Program-made: the position numbers and the translations under genes
The notes under the pieces: model-generated
What the model saw: the letters and a program-made list of their open reading frames with translations, nothing else
Database searches by the model: none
Told to the model about the DNA's origin: nothing
Origin: Flaccisagitta enflata
Lineage: Eukaryota; Chaetognatha; Sagittoidea; Aphragmophora
NCBI GenBank assembly: GCA_965153355.1
Contig: OZ231127.1
Coordinates: 15,686,001-15,750,000 of the forward strand
Length of the DNA: 64,000 bases
Reading direction: 5' to 3'
Part shown: in pieces, positions 45,939-56,335 of the stretch
How the letters are laid out: every line of letters starts with the position of its first letter
How positions within the stretch are numbered: the first letter of the stretch is position 1

Positions 45939-45999
45939 CTGTTTTTATTCATTTCCCTCTCTTATGAGCCGCTTACCAATGTTATATCGACAATATTCA

Positions 46000-46157
46000 C
46001 TACGCGAATTTGAGAAAAAAAACCCGCACTTATGAATGGCTGATTAAACCATTAAAATCTTTTAAAATTAGTAATATTCTAAGTCGTTAGAAAGCCCATT
46101 TTTAATCGGGTTTATTGATAGATATATATAGGTATGTCTTTATTCAAATTCGCGTAG
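46000..46157. mobile_element. Short CTACGCGAAT-ended MITE
   Basis: CTACGCGAATTTGAGAAAAA with CCGCAC and the inverse TTCAAATTCGCGTAG; the palindrome extends outwards through TTCA/TGAA to TA. It is the shortest member of the 3531-3959 family. Confidence 0.82.
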
Positions 46158-46254
46158 TGAATATGTTGCCAACAATACATTGTCATTAATCTTGTGGGAG
46201 GTAGATGTTCTTGGTAACTTTACGTTACTGCGTGAACCAAATAAATTTTTTTTT

Positions 46255-46540
46255 CAGATGGATTCGAGGTCTGGAAGGCAGATTTGACGTCTGGAGGGCA
46301 GGCTTGAGGCCTGGAGAGCAGACTTCAGGCATGTTAGGCTAAGCCTGCAGTGCTAAGTTGAGGTCTGGGAGGGCTAAGTTGAAGGCTCGGAGGGCAAAAA
46401 ACAGGCATTGATGGGCTGGACACATAGACGGGCGGACGGAAGAACGGAAGGAAGGACAGACAGAAAGATAGACGCCTGAAAATTCACCCCAGTGTCCCAC
46501 GGGACATCGGCTCTTTGGGGCTGCTGCCCATTAAGGGTGT
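46255..46540. repeat. GAGGNCTGGAGGGCAG minisatellite plus GGACATCGGC module
   Basis: Seven 17-22 bp units such as TTGAGGTCTGGGAGGGCTAA, then GGACGGAAGAACGGAAGG, AAATTCACCCCAGTGTCC and GGACATCGGCTCTTTGGGGC with TGCTGCCC. The same order (four-base tract, AAATTCACYCC, GGRCATC, TGCCC) occurs at 57465-57600. The minisatellite word also resembles the reverse complement of the 19618-20520 unit, so these may be one dispersed family. Confidence 0.65.
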
Positions 46541-47248
46541 ATCAATCGGTCGGTATGTAATGTGATTTTTGGATGACGCAATATCGGCCAAAATGCTGCT
46601 ATCTGAGCCCAGGCCCAATCACGAGCGACAACTTAGTGTTCGCGTATCTAGCCTTTTTATACGGTACTTATAAAATTGGGGACTTTCTTCTACATTCTCA
46701 TGTTCTGATGTCTAGTTAAAAGTCATACATCAATTCACGAGTCTCCCATAATGATAATACCTCCATCTCATTCATATACTTCCGGGTTGCAACCCAGCTG
46801 CTAAACTAGACTGTCATTAGATCTCTCTATGATCTAGTTTCCCTCTACCAAGATTCTCTTCCCGGGTCTTGTGTCTTCGTCATCCTCCGGGCGCGTTTCT
46901 ATTTACAAAACCGCGTTTTAACGGGCCACTCGGTTGCTCGCTACGTTCGTTCGCTTGCACCGCTCACTCCGCTCACTCGCTCCACAGCGCACAATCATTC
47001 AGATTCAAGTCAAAATGCGCATTTAGGGTAAAATTATTCATATGGAATTCTATAGTTCCCTTCAAAGATACAGTGCTGTGACCAAATTTCTACGTCTCGA
47101 TCATTCCGTTTTACACCAATGCATAACCATATAAAGTCATATTCTCTCATTGAAACCTACGGGGGAGAAAAAAAAGTTCATTGTCGCCTTTTGCCATGGA
47201 AATACTTTGATGAGCCATTAGCTATGCTTAAAATAACCTTAAGTTTTT

Positions 47249-47400
47249 AGTCGCGGACACGCGACTCTACGATCTACACCTTACCATGTCGGTCAGTCGG
47301 TAGGTCGGTCCATTACAAACTTTTTTTGCATTCCAAGCGATTATTGCATTACCGCCCCTGCCCAATAGTCCGGGACTGTCTTGCCGTGTATCCGGCCTTG
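47249..47400 (+). mobile_element. Hairpin-(GTCY)n element, short form
   Basis: Hairpin 47249-47266 (AGTCGCG, loop GACA, CGCGACT), CTACGATCTACACC, GTCGGTCAGTCGGTAGG tract, GATTATTGCATTACCGCC region, CCCTGCCCAATAGTCCG and CCGTGTATCCGGCCTTG. It is inserted in the GGGCG-type element after T5. Confidence 0.92.
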
Positions 47401-47585
47401 TTAATTTCAAAAAACAATTTTTACCAGAACAAGAGAAATCCCTCATAGAAATTTCCCTGAAGCCTTGCAATTTCTTTCAATTGGTAACCAAAAGCAAAAA
47501 GTCGGGACTGGAGAATTAAATTGTTACCTCTTTTGCCTATGATATCAACCAAAGGGAGGACATGTCTTGATACCCTATTATTAGG

Positions 47586-47753
47586 CCTAATAGAGGGAGG
47601 TATAAATCATGGTTGGGCCATAAAAAATTGCTTTAACACCAAAACCCGGCCATCAAAGTGGGTAGTTGCATCTACCCTGACAGACAAGAAACATAGTTGG
47701 ACCCAAATTTTCTCAGTATGGTAGTTTCAACTTTACACCTCCCTCTATTAGGC
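47586..47753. repeat. Small inverted repeat, GGCCTAATAGAGGGAGGT arms
   Basis: GGCCTAATAGAGGGAGGTAT at the left and its inverse ACACCTCCCTCTATTAGGCC at the right, about 130 bp loop. Two short frames nearby (47521-47933) have no recognisable domain. Confidence 0.75.
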
Positions 47754-48530
47754 CAAGTTGTTAAGATTCTTTACCAATGGTATAATGAGGAGGATATTCC
47801 TAGGTTTTTCAAGTGTAAAGGAGATGAGAAGCTGAGCTGTAGAGCAACCTCTTGTCTTGGTCCAAAGATTCCATTCTTGTTTGTCATCGCTTTTTATTTG
47901 CCCATAGCCGTCCATCAATCAATTAAAGAGTAAATGAGCGGTTCTGCCAACAAATGCCTGGTTCTTTTCATACTGCAAATCTAAATCAAAGTGCCGCGCT
48001 ACGCTGCGCTTTACTTGCTTTGCTCACTTACTCCATTCACGGGCTCGCTCGCTCACTCACTCGTGGGACGGTGATATTCACTAACATGTGTTTACGCTGT
48101 AAACGCGTTCAACGTGATCAAACTCGTTTCTAGTCGACACTAGAAACACGCCCTTAGTCATCCTCCATCTTACGACTCCTTCGGGAAACTGGCATCACGA
48201 TCATTATCCGCCCTTTGAGACTTCATCAGTCTGCCCGGCGACGGAAGGAATCAGAATTTCATTTGCATTAAGTTAGATACGCATTGAGTTCCTTTCCCGC
48301 GTTGCTCATCAGCCCCTCTTTTTTTTCTGGACAGCGGCCCGCATGCTTTGCCAAAACCGTTTATGATTTGTTTATCTCTTACCTCTTTTATTAGACATTT
48401 CTGGTTCTTTTCATCATTCTCGTTCTGAGAGGATGTTTTACCTAATTTGTATATCATTATCTTTAATCTTAAAATGGATAGGATAAAGTCTAGGTTAGGG
48501 AGCTTCGCTATGTATTGATTTATGGCAGTA

Positions 48531-49098
48531 ACAGGATGTGCAAAAAATTTGGTAAAAACATAAAAGCACAAAAACCACACTTCTTGATGGCCCAGTAATA
48601 CGAAATTTGGGGTATAGCCTACTAAATGTTCGAATGTGCCGTTTTTCATAAGAATAATCTTGGTTGGCAAAGGAATGAATTGTACTCTGGTCAAACTTTC
48701 CCATTTCACAGAATTTTTACCAGTAACCTGGAAGTTTTTCTTCAAATCATTCTCCTGTCTAAACGGTTTGAGCTACAGATGCCAGATTGGAATCAAATGA
48801 AAGAAAATTAAAATATCTTTCATTTGAGACTAATCTGGCATCTGTAGACATCTTTAGACAGGAGAATGATTTGAAGAAAAACTTCCAGGTTACTGGTAAG
48901 AATTCTGTGAAATTGGAAAGTTTGACCATAGTATAATTCATTCTTTTGCCAAACAAGATTATTCTTATGAAAAACGGCACATTCTAACACCTAGTAGAAC
49001 TAATTAAAAGGCTATACCTCAAATTTTGTATTACTGGGCCATCAAAAAGTGTGGTTTTTGTGCTTTTATGTTTTTACCAAATTTTTTGCACATCCTGT
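48531..49098. mobile_element. TA-flanked foldback element, ACAGGATGTGC ends
   Basis: Left ACAGGATGTGCAAAAAATTT, right AAATTTTTTGCACATCCTGT, TA at 48529-48530 and 49099-49100. Arms of more than 200 bp are highly similar (CACAAAAACCACACTT, AAACTTTCCCATTTCAC). The centre is an inverted pair of the CCAGATTGG block (48762-48850). Very little arm divergence suggests youth or gene conversion. A minus-strand frame (48251-48745) runs through one arm by chance. Confidence 0.9.
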
Positions 49099-49180
49099 TA
49101 CTCATTTTTGATGGAACTTGATAACGACTTTGTTGAGATTTTCTTCTTCACTGAGAGAATATGTGCGTGCAAGCTTCTTT

Positions 49181-49324
49181 AGTCGCGGACACGCGACTCT
49201 ACACCCCGCCGTGTCGGTCAGTAGGTCGGTCCGTTATTTTTCTTTTTAATTCCGGGCGATGATTGCATTACGGCCCCTGCCCAATCGTCTTGTCCCAAGA
49301 CTGTCTTGTCGTGTATCCGGCCTT
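49181..49324 (+). mobile_element. Hairpin-(GTCY)n element, short form
   Basis: Hairpin 49181-49198 (AGTCGCG, loop GACA, CGCGACT), CTACACCCCGCCGTGTCG, GTCAGTAGGTCGGTCC tract, TGATTGCATTACGGCC, CCCTGCCCAATCGTC and CGTGTATCCGGCCTT then T7. Close in structure to 47249-47400. Confidence 0.92.
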
Positions 49325-49611
49325 TTTTTCAGCTGGAAGGGCGCTTCATTCTTAGGCTCACACGAATTACGTTGTGATGTTCTCTTATGCCACAATTTAA
49401 ACCTTCTCTTCTTTCCGTCAACCTCCCTTCCTTCCTCTAATCACAACTATTCAATTTCTTTCCTTTCCGGGTCAACATTTGTTTAACCTCACGACGACTT
49501 TCTTCCCCTCAGTTGGTTAAGTAGTTTTCCATTTACCATTCACCTTTTACTCAGCGTGTAACATAGTTACTTGTCTTATCTGTCACTCCGTTACCCTTCA
49601 CCCCCCTTTTT
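49325..49611. other. No gene recognised
   Basis: Pyrimidine-rich mixed sequence between two hairpin elements, ending in C6T5. No repeat or exon supported. Confidence 0.45.
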
Positions 49612-49730
49612 AGGTGCGCCATAGCACCTCTTTAACTAGCTGTGTCTGTCGGTCGGTTGGTTGGTCGGTCACGCTCGAGTTGAAAATCTCGAAAAGAAGC
49701 AAAAATCACTGGAAATGATTCAGAAATATA
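49612..49730 (+). mobile_element. 5' part of a long hairpin element
   Basis: Hairpin 49612-49629, stem AGGTGC / GCACCT, loop GCCATA, as at 44516. Then GCTGTGTCTGTCGGTCGG, GTTGGTTGGTCGG tract and CACGCTCGAGTTGAAAATC. It is cut at 49731 by a TA-flanked element; its downstream half is not clearly found beyond 50697. Confidence 0.82.
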
Positions 49731-50695
49731 ACTATGGCAAAAAAAAAAACCAAACACTTACTTCTTTTGCTCATAAATCCTTTGAAAATTCGCCCAGTGT
49801 GCTGAAATTTTTACTGAAGTTACTTTTTAGTGTCATTTAGCATCACTGAAAAAATTGATGACCTGCTTTGAATAGTTTAGGAATTATAGATTTTTAAAAA
49901 GTGCTTGTCAGATGATCAGAAATTCAATGTACACACATAAGAATTTACAAAGATTGAATAAACAAACTTTCAAAAAACAAACTTAATCTAGTCCGATTTT
50001 GATGAAATTTGAAGTGGAAGTAGACCAGATCGTTTGCAGGCTGTGGTAAAAATTTCATTACAAAACTCTGATTATTTTAGCAGAAACAGCAAGTTTTCTA
50101 AAAAAAATTTTTGTGGTTTTAAGAATGAAGATGAAATCTGGAATACAAATCAATGCTAAGGCCGTAGTTTTTTACCAATTGTCATGATTTTTTTAACTGG
50201 GAACTTTTGTACATATGGTTTATCTCCAGTAAAATTTTTGTGAAGATTGAAGCATTTTTATACCCCCAAATCGCAAAAATATTCTAACAGGTAGCAGATT
50301 ATTTCTTATCCTGAGCAAACTTACAATCAACCAATATTTACCCCACTAGACTTTATCTGAGTAGAAACGAATTTTGTCTGGTATTAGTAAATAGCACCAT
50401 CAGATTACAGTTCAAAAATCATGACAAAACTCCCAAAACTTTTTGCACAATGTCAATTTTACTAAAAACGGTATTATTTTGATTTACGATAAACATCATC
50501 TCTGGCAGTCCAAAAAAGAGGTGACTTCAGTAAAAACGTGATAACGGCTAAAGTTTTTGACAGATTTTAATGAAATTTTAACCAGACATAGTCCAAATCA
50601 TGGTTATCATTCACTGTAAATTTTATGCAAATTGGTCAACATCTTCATACATTTTTGCTCTCTCAAAATTTGTTCGGTTTTTATTTTGCCATAGT
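49731..50695. mobile_element. TA-flanked element, ACTATGGCAAAA ends
   Basis: ACTATGGCAAAAAAAAAAAC at the left and GGTTTTTATTTTGCCATAGT at the right; TA at 49729-49730 and 50696-50697. The interior is AT-rich with repeated TTTTGATGAAATTTGAAG-like words. No transposase frame. Related to 50924-51465 and 63340-63934. Confidence 0.83.
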
Positions 50696-50923
50696 TACTG
50701 AGATGATTCCCAGATGCGCCATAGCACCTCTTTGAGAGGCTCTGTCCGTCCGTTCATCCATCGGTCACGCCCAAATGAAAAATCGCTGAAAATGTTTGAA
50801 GTCAATTGAAAACTCAGTTCGTTCGTCATTGATGATACTTATCATTTCATTCACAAAAATAATCTATGGTAAGGTCTGATTGAGCTGGGGATAGGTCGGA
50901 TAGGTGTGGTGATAGGTTGGATA

Positions 50924-51465
50924 ACAGTGGCAAAGAAAAAAAACCGGACAACCGGTTTTGCTTATTCCAGCTAACCAAAAAGCTTAATCAATAAAAAATT
51001 CATGACAATTATAAAAATCTTCAAAAAATCTTTTTAATGCCACCTTGCTGGTATCTGTAGCTTTTTTCGTTTAGAAATGGCATAGGTTTGAAAAAAAATA
51101 TCACCGATTGGAAAAGGGGCAAATATTTTTTTTTTCTTTAAGTAATTTTTGTTGCAATGTTTTTCTTAATAATGCATTTCAGAAATGTCACAGCTACTTG
51201 ATATCCATGAGCAAATTAAAGAGCTTTGAATTTTCTTCAAAATGGCGCCAAGAACAAAACACATGAAAATTCTGAAGTGAATTCTCAAATTCCTGACTAT
51301 CTGTCTTCATTCCAATGCCATTTCTAAACGAATAAGGCCAGGACAACCAGCAACGTCTCATTTGAAAGATTTTTTGCAGAGCTTCTTAATTTTCCATAAT
51401 TTTTCTCATTGCTTGGGTGTTAAATACTGACAAACATGTTGTCCGGTTTTTATTTTGGCCATGGT
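50924..51465. mobile_element. TA-flanked element, ACAGTGGCAAAG ends
   Basis: Left ACAGTGGCAAAGAAAAAAAC..CGGACAAC, right GTTGTCCGGTTTTTATTTTG..GCCATGGT; TA at 50922-50923 and 51466-51467. Removing it rejoins the GATAGGT.. tail of the host element. It contains inverted copies of the shared block (51035-51075 minus, 51320-51380 plus). Confidence 0.85.
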
Positions 51466-51469
51466 TAGG

Positions 51470-51632
51470 TGTGGTGATAGGTCTGATAGAGCTCGGGATA
51501 GGTCTGATAGAGCTCCGGATAGGTCTGATAGAGCTCGGGATAGGTCTGATAGAGATCGGAATAGGCCTGATAGAGCTCGGGAAAGGTCTGATAGAGCTAG
51601 GGATAGGTCTGATGGAGCTAGGGATAGGTCTA
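51470..51632. repeat. 20-bp tandem repeat GATAGGTCTGATAGAGCTCG
   Basis: Eight units, GGGATAGGTCTGATAGAGCT with small changes, forming the tail of the long hairpin element. The copy at 44516 has only two such units, so copy number is variable. Frames over it (Gly-Leu-Ile-Glu, Asp-Arg-Ser) are artefacts. Confidence 0.92.
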
Positions 51633-51686
51633 AGAATTTATAACCTACGGCGCACCGTCTTGGTCCGTGTATCCGGCCTTGTTTTT

Positions 51687-51832
51687 AGTCGCGAGCTACG
51701 CTTTGTCCGTCCGAGAATCCGTCTGTCGGTCGGTTGGTCGGTCAAACACTTTTTATGTTTTATTTCTCTGACCTCCCAAATACAGCCCCTGCCCACCTGC
51801 ACGCAACTGGGGTAGCCGTGTATCCGGCCCTG
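51687..51832 (+). mobile_element. Hairpin-(GTCY)n element, hairpin deleted
   Basis: AGTCGCGAGCTACGCTTTGTCC indicates a deletion of about 15 bases taking the second stem half. Then GTCGGTCGGTTGGTCGG tract, TCTCTGACCTCCCAAATACA, CCCCTGCCCACCTGCACGC and CCGTGTATCCGGCCCTG followed by T5. Adjacent, same-direction neighbour of 50712-51681. Confidence 0.88.
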
Positions 51833-52399
51833 TTTTTCCTCGTGAAGGGGGGGGGGGGTCAGCGGCCCAAAAGTGAACTATGCTTATCGATATTTCTTAA
51901 TTGCACATTGATTGCAAATAAGGTTTTGTGACTTTTCCGTCTTTCCCAAATACATAGTTCAGAGTCCATTGTCTTTCCATAACTCAGAATTCTGTTTCTA
52001 CCATCTTTTCTTCATACAGGGTTTTGTCTCTTTGCCGTCTTTCACTCATTGCTCAAATCTTGTGTATAAGCACAAAACTTAACATGTTTCAGAAAACCTG
52101 CAATTCGCATGTTTGGCGACAGCCACTGGTTGGTATGCCAATTTTGTACACTCTATGCGCCTTCCTTTGGATGACTTTTAGCACCGTTAAACGCGTATGA
52201 ATCCAATAGAGAGTATTTAAACCCTTTTGAAGTATCCCCAAGACAAGGCATAAGGGCAAGGAGGCTTTTAGAAGAGAAAGGTTGTCTTGTGGCGAGCAGG
52301 GTTAATCCATCAAGTGTTCAGGCAACCGTTGTTGGTGACAAATCTATTTTCGATAGAAATCTACTCCATGCGGATCCTCAGTTCCCGTCACCTGCTCTA

Positions 52400-52400
<1 letters not shown>
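51833..52400. other. No gene recognised
   Basis: G10 run near 51848. Mixed sequence, no exon-like segment that I trust. GTTCCCGTCACCTGC at 52381-52395 recurs at 52577-52591. Confidence 0.45.
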
Positions 52401-52690
<290 letters not shown>

Positions 52691-52834
52691 TCTCTTTCTT
52701 TAATTCCATCTCTTAACAAATATCCCGGGGGTTCAAAGACGCACTGCGTGCAAACATAATCACTGTCTTCATCTCTGTCTGTCTCTGTCTTTCTCTATCT
52801 TTTTCTGTCTTATTCTGTCTGTCTCTGTTTTTCC

Positions 52835-52837
<3 letters not shown>

Positions 52838-52870
<33 letters not shown>

Positions 52871-53150
52871 CTCAATAAAAGCCTGGGTGTTGATTTGAGG
52901 ACTGGGAATGACAAGTGGCTAGCGAGAAAAGGTATTCAGCATTCACTGCAAGGATAACACAAAAATGAAAAGAACGAAGAAAGGAAAGAAGGCAGAAAGA
53001 AAGAGGGAAAGAAAGGAAGAAGGAATGAAAGAAAGAAGGAAAGAAAGAAAGAAAGAAAACAAGCATCCAAGCAAGCAAGAAGGAAAGAAGAAAAGAAACG
53101 AAGGAGGGAAGAAAGAATGAAAGAAAGAAAGAGAGAAAGTGTTAAAGAAA
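52838..53150. repeat. (CT)n then degenerate (GAAA)/(GAAG) polypurine
   Basis: CT 52838-52866. From 52970 to 53145 the plus strand is GAAAGAAGGAAAG-like. Minus-strand Phe/Ser/Leu frames are artefacts. Confidence 0.85.
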
Positions 53151-53676
53151 GGTAAGAAACCCAGATCAAAGCCCTCAAGAGTTCCGTGAACAACAAGAGA
53201 TATTTTGTCAGGTCTGCGAAAAAAAGTAAATTTCTTTTTGTTGTTGAACGTTGAAATACTCATAAGGCAGAACAGCCAATTATTTTATTCAACATTAACT
53301 AGTTCAACAAATATTGACCTCACCGCAATTTTTTAATTTGATCTAAAAAGATGCAATTACACTGATCATGTCCACTGATGCTATTGCACTTTTTACTTGT
53401 GCCGTAAGATTTCAGAAATAAATTCTCATTTAAATTTTTCTTCCCCTGAATAAAGTTAATGCATTTGATATACAGTAATCATCCCAGGAATCAGGTCTTT
53501 CAATCAAAATGGAAGGGTTAATACAATTGCTTCTGTATCATTGCTAATTACTAATCAGGAATGATGGAGCTTATGCATTCTGTCTAGTGAGTCATTTTGC
53601 CACTTTAAACCAAAAAAGGTTACAATGATGTTTGCCTCATGGAAGTTTTACAAAATATCAATGCTTGCGAACATGA
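53151..53676. other. No gene recognised
   Basis: AT-rich unique-looking sequence with no supported feature. Confidence 0.45.
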
Positions 53677-53725
53677 CAGACAAAACGGGATGTAGAGCTG
53701 AGTCGCGTTACACGCGACGAAAAAA
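53677..53725 (-). mobile_element. Hairpin end of a hairpin-(GTCY)n element
   Basis: GACAGACAAAACGGGATGTAG, then the hairpin near 53701-53719 (GTCGCG, loop TTACA, CGCGAC) followed by GAAAAAAG. The other half is missing. It abuts the 137-bp satellite. Confidence 0.82.
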
Positions 53726-53744
53726 GAATTGGAACAGGTATTGC

Positions 53745-56335
53745 CGCTCTCCCTGGTCTCCGCCCTCCCTCTCATGAAACCTTCCTTCACAGAACAAGTT
53801 GCTAATTTCTGTTCTGTAGCACTCCCTACCAGGTCCCGCACTCCCTTTTTGAAGGTCGGGGTTAAACTGACTGAATTACTGTGAGCACTCCCTTCTACAT
53901 GCCGCACTCCCTCTTATGACATCAGTTGATAAAGCTTTTGTTGCTGTCAGCACTCCCCTGCCAATCCCGCCCTCCCTTTTGTCAGATCAGTCTGATATTG
54001 ACTTTTTTCCATTGCTGCTAGCACTCCCTTTTACTTCCCGCACTCCCTCTCATGCATAAGGGTTGTATCTGATTTTGTTGCTGTCAGCACTCCCCTGCCA
54101 ATCCCGCCCTCCTTTTTGTCAGATCAGTCTGTTATTGACTTTTTTCCATTGCTGCTAGTGACTCCTTTACTTCCCAGACTTCTCTCATGAATAAAGGTTG
54201 ATTTTAATCCTGTTGCTGTCAGCACTTCTCTGCCAATCCTGCAACTCCTCTTCAGACTTCACCTGATATCAATCTTTTTTTCCATTGCTGCTAGTACCTT
54301 TACTTCCCCGTGACTTCCCACATGAATGAAGGTTGATCCTGATTTAGTTGCTGTCAGCACTCTCCTGCCAATCCCGCTTCCTTTTGTCAGATCAGTCTGA
54401 TATCAACTTTTCCATTGCTAGCACTTTCATTTCCCGCACTCCCTCATGAATGGTTGTTGATTCAATTTGTTGTTGTCAGTACTCAAGTTAACCCGCTCCT
54501 TTTTGACAGATCAGTCTGATATCAACCCCATTGTTGCTATGCACTCCTTACTTCCGCACTTCTCATGAATATATATCTGATCTTGTTGTTGTTACACCCT
54601 CTGCTAATCTCCGCCCTTTTGTCAGAACAGTCTGATATTGACTTTTTCATTGTTAATAGTACCTTTTTACTTCCCGTGACTTCTTATGAATGAAGGTTGA
54701 TTTCACTTGCTATGCTAGTACTTCCTGCCTATCCCGCTCCTTTTTTGTCAGATCACTGATATCAACTTTTTTCAATGCTGCTAGCACTCCCTTTTACTTC
54801 CCTCACTCCTCTCATGAATAAGGGTTGTATTTGATCTTGTTGTGGCCAGCACTCCCCTGCTAACTTGCCTCCCTTTTGTCAGATCAGTCTGATATTGACA
54901 CTTTTATCATGCTGCTAGCACTTTACTTTCCCGCACTCTCTCATGAATGAAGGTTGATTCTAATTGTTGCTGTCAGCACTCCCCTGCCAATCCCGCCCTC
55001 CCTTTTGTCAGATCAGTCTGATATTGACTTTTTTTCATTGCTGCTAGCACTCCCTTTTACTTCCCGCACTCCCTCTCATGAATGAAGGTTGATCCTGATT
55101 TTGTTGCTGTCAGTACTCCCCTGCCAATCCCGGGCCTCCTTTTTTGTCAGATCAGTCTGATATCGATTTTTTCCATTGCTGCTACCACTTTACTTCCGTG
55201 ACTCCTCGCGAATGAAGTTGCTGATCCTGATTTTGCTGCTGTCAGTACCCTCGCTAATCCCGCCTTGTCAGATCAGTTCGATATCAACTTTTTTCCCAGC
55301 TTGTTGCTAGTACCTCTTTTACCAATCCCTTTCATGAATAAGGGTTAGACCTGGATCTTTGTTGCTGCCACACTTTCACAATTCAGCTTTTTGTCAGATT
55401 AGTTTGATTTGACATTTACAGCAGATTTTTATTTCAGATTTTCCATGAATGAAGGATTTAATTTTGTTGTTGTCAGCACTCTGCCTATCCTTACTTCTCC
55501 TTTTTTGTCAGATTGCCTGAGATGAATTTTTTCATTGCTGCTAGCACTTCTTTACTCGCACTTCCTCCTTACATGTGTCAGTTGATTCGACTCTGTTGCT
55601 GCAGCTCCCTGCCTATCCCGCCATCCCTTTTGTCACATCAGTCTGTTATTGACTTTTTCCATTGCTGTTAGCACTCCCTTTTATCTGCAGCACTCCCTCT
55701 CATGAATAAAGGTTGACTTTAATTTGGTTGTTGTCAGCACTCCCCTGCCAATCCCGGGCTTCCTTTTGTCAGATGAGTCTCCTATTGTCATATGCCATTG
55801 CTGCTATCACTGCCTTTTATTCCACATGCTAAAGGCACTCCCTTTACTTCAGCACTCCTTCTCATGAATGAAGGTTGATTTTTCTTTTGTTGTTGCTGTC
55901 AGCACTTCTGCCCATCTCGGCCTCTTTGTCAGATCAGTTCGATTAATAACTGTTTCGAATGCTAGCACTCTTTACTTCAGCACTTTCCTCGCGAATAAGG
56001 GTTATCTGATCTTTGCTGTCAGCACTTCATTCCGTAGTTCTCCTTTTTGTCGATCAACATATTGACATCTTTTTCATTGCTGCCAGCACTCCCTTTTACT
56101 TCCTGCTCCTCTATGAATGAAGGTTGACTTAATTTTGTTGCTGTCAGCACTCCTCTGCCCATCCCGCCCTTTTGTCAGATCAGTTCGATATCAACTTTTT
56201 TTTCTTGCTGTTAGTACTCTTTTTGCATTTCCCCGGCATTCCTCTCGCGAATAAGGGTTGTATTCGATCTTGCTGTTGCCAGCACTCGCCAACTTCCGCC
56301 TTTTTGTCAGACATTAGTCTGATAGTATACCGACA
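53745..56335. repeat. ~137 bp satellite array
   Basis: About 19 units. Words in order: CAGCACTCCCCTGCCAATCC, CGCCCTCCCTTTTGTCAG, ATCAGTCTGATATTGAC, TTCCATTGCTGCTAGCAC, TCCCTTTTACTTCCCGCACT, CCCTCTCATGAATGAAGG, TTGATTTTGTTGCTGT. Best units are 137 bp (53948 to 54085); many are 5-25 bp shorter through scattered small deletions. CTTTTACTTCCCGCACTCCC repeats within the unit, so it may derive from a half-size dimer. Confidence 0.93.

Larger units (their letters stand above)
46889..48156 (+). mobile_element. Largest GGGCG-type element, with 10-bp flanking repeat
   Basis: GGGCGCGTTTCTATTTAC, AAAACCGCGTTTTAACGG, GCCACTCGGTTGCTCGCTAC at the left; CGACACTAGAAACACGCCC with TTA at the right. GTCATCCTCC occurs just before (46879-46888) and just after (48157-48166). 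Inside are a hairpin element (47249-47400), a small palindrome (47586-47753) and a TCGCTCGCTCACTCACTCG right arm. No transposase frame. Confidence 0.78.
50712..51681 (+). mobile_element. Long hairpin element, interrupted
   Basis: Hairpin 50712-50729, AGATGC / GCACCT with loop GCCATA; one A-C mismatch. Then CTTTGAGAGGCTCTGTCC, decayed tract, CGCCCAAATGAAAAATCGC core, a GATAGG-rich tail (51470-51630), GGCGCACCGTCTTGGTCC and GTGTATCCGGCCTTG. Split by the TA-flanked element 50924-51465. It shares a T5 run with the next copy. Confidence 0.85.

Noticed and set aside
47521-47933. Two overlapping plus-strand frames (67 and 78 codons)
   Set aside because: They cross a small inverted repeat inside a mobile element and show no domain.
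48251-48745. 164-codon minus-strand open frame of normal amino-acid composition
   Set aside because: Its first half lies in one arm of the palindromic element 48531-49098 and the rest in unique sequence, with no recognisable family, splice signals or conservation. Judged chance.
53620-53907. 95-codon minus-strand frame at the edge of the 137-bp satellite
   Set aside because: It spans a hairpin-element remnant and satellite units; not a plausible gene.
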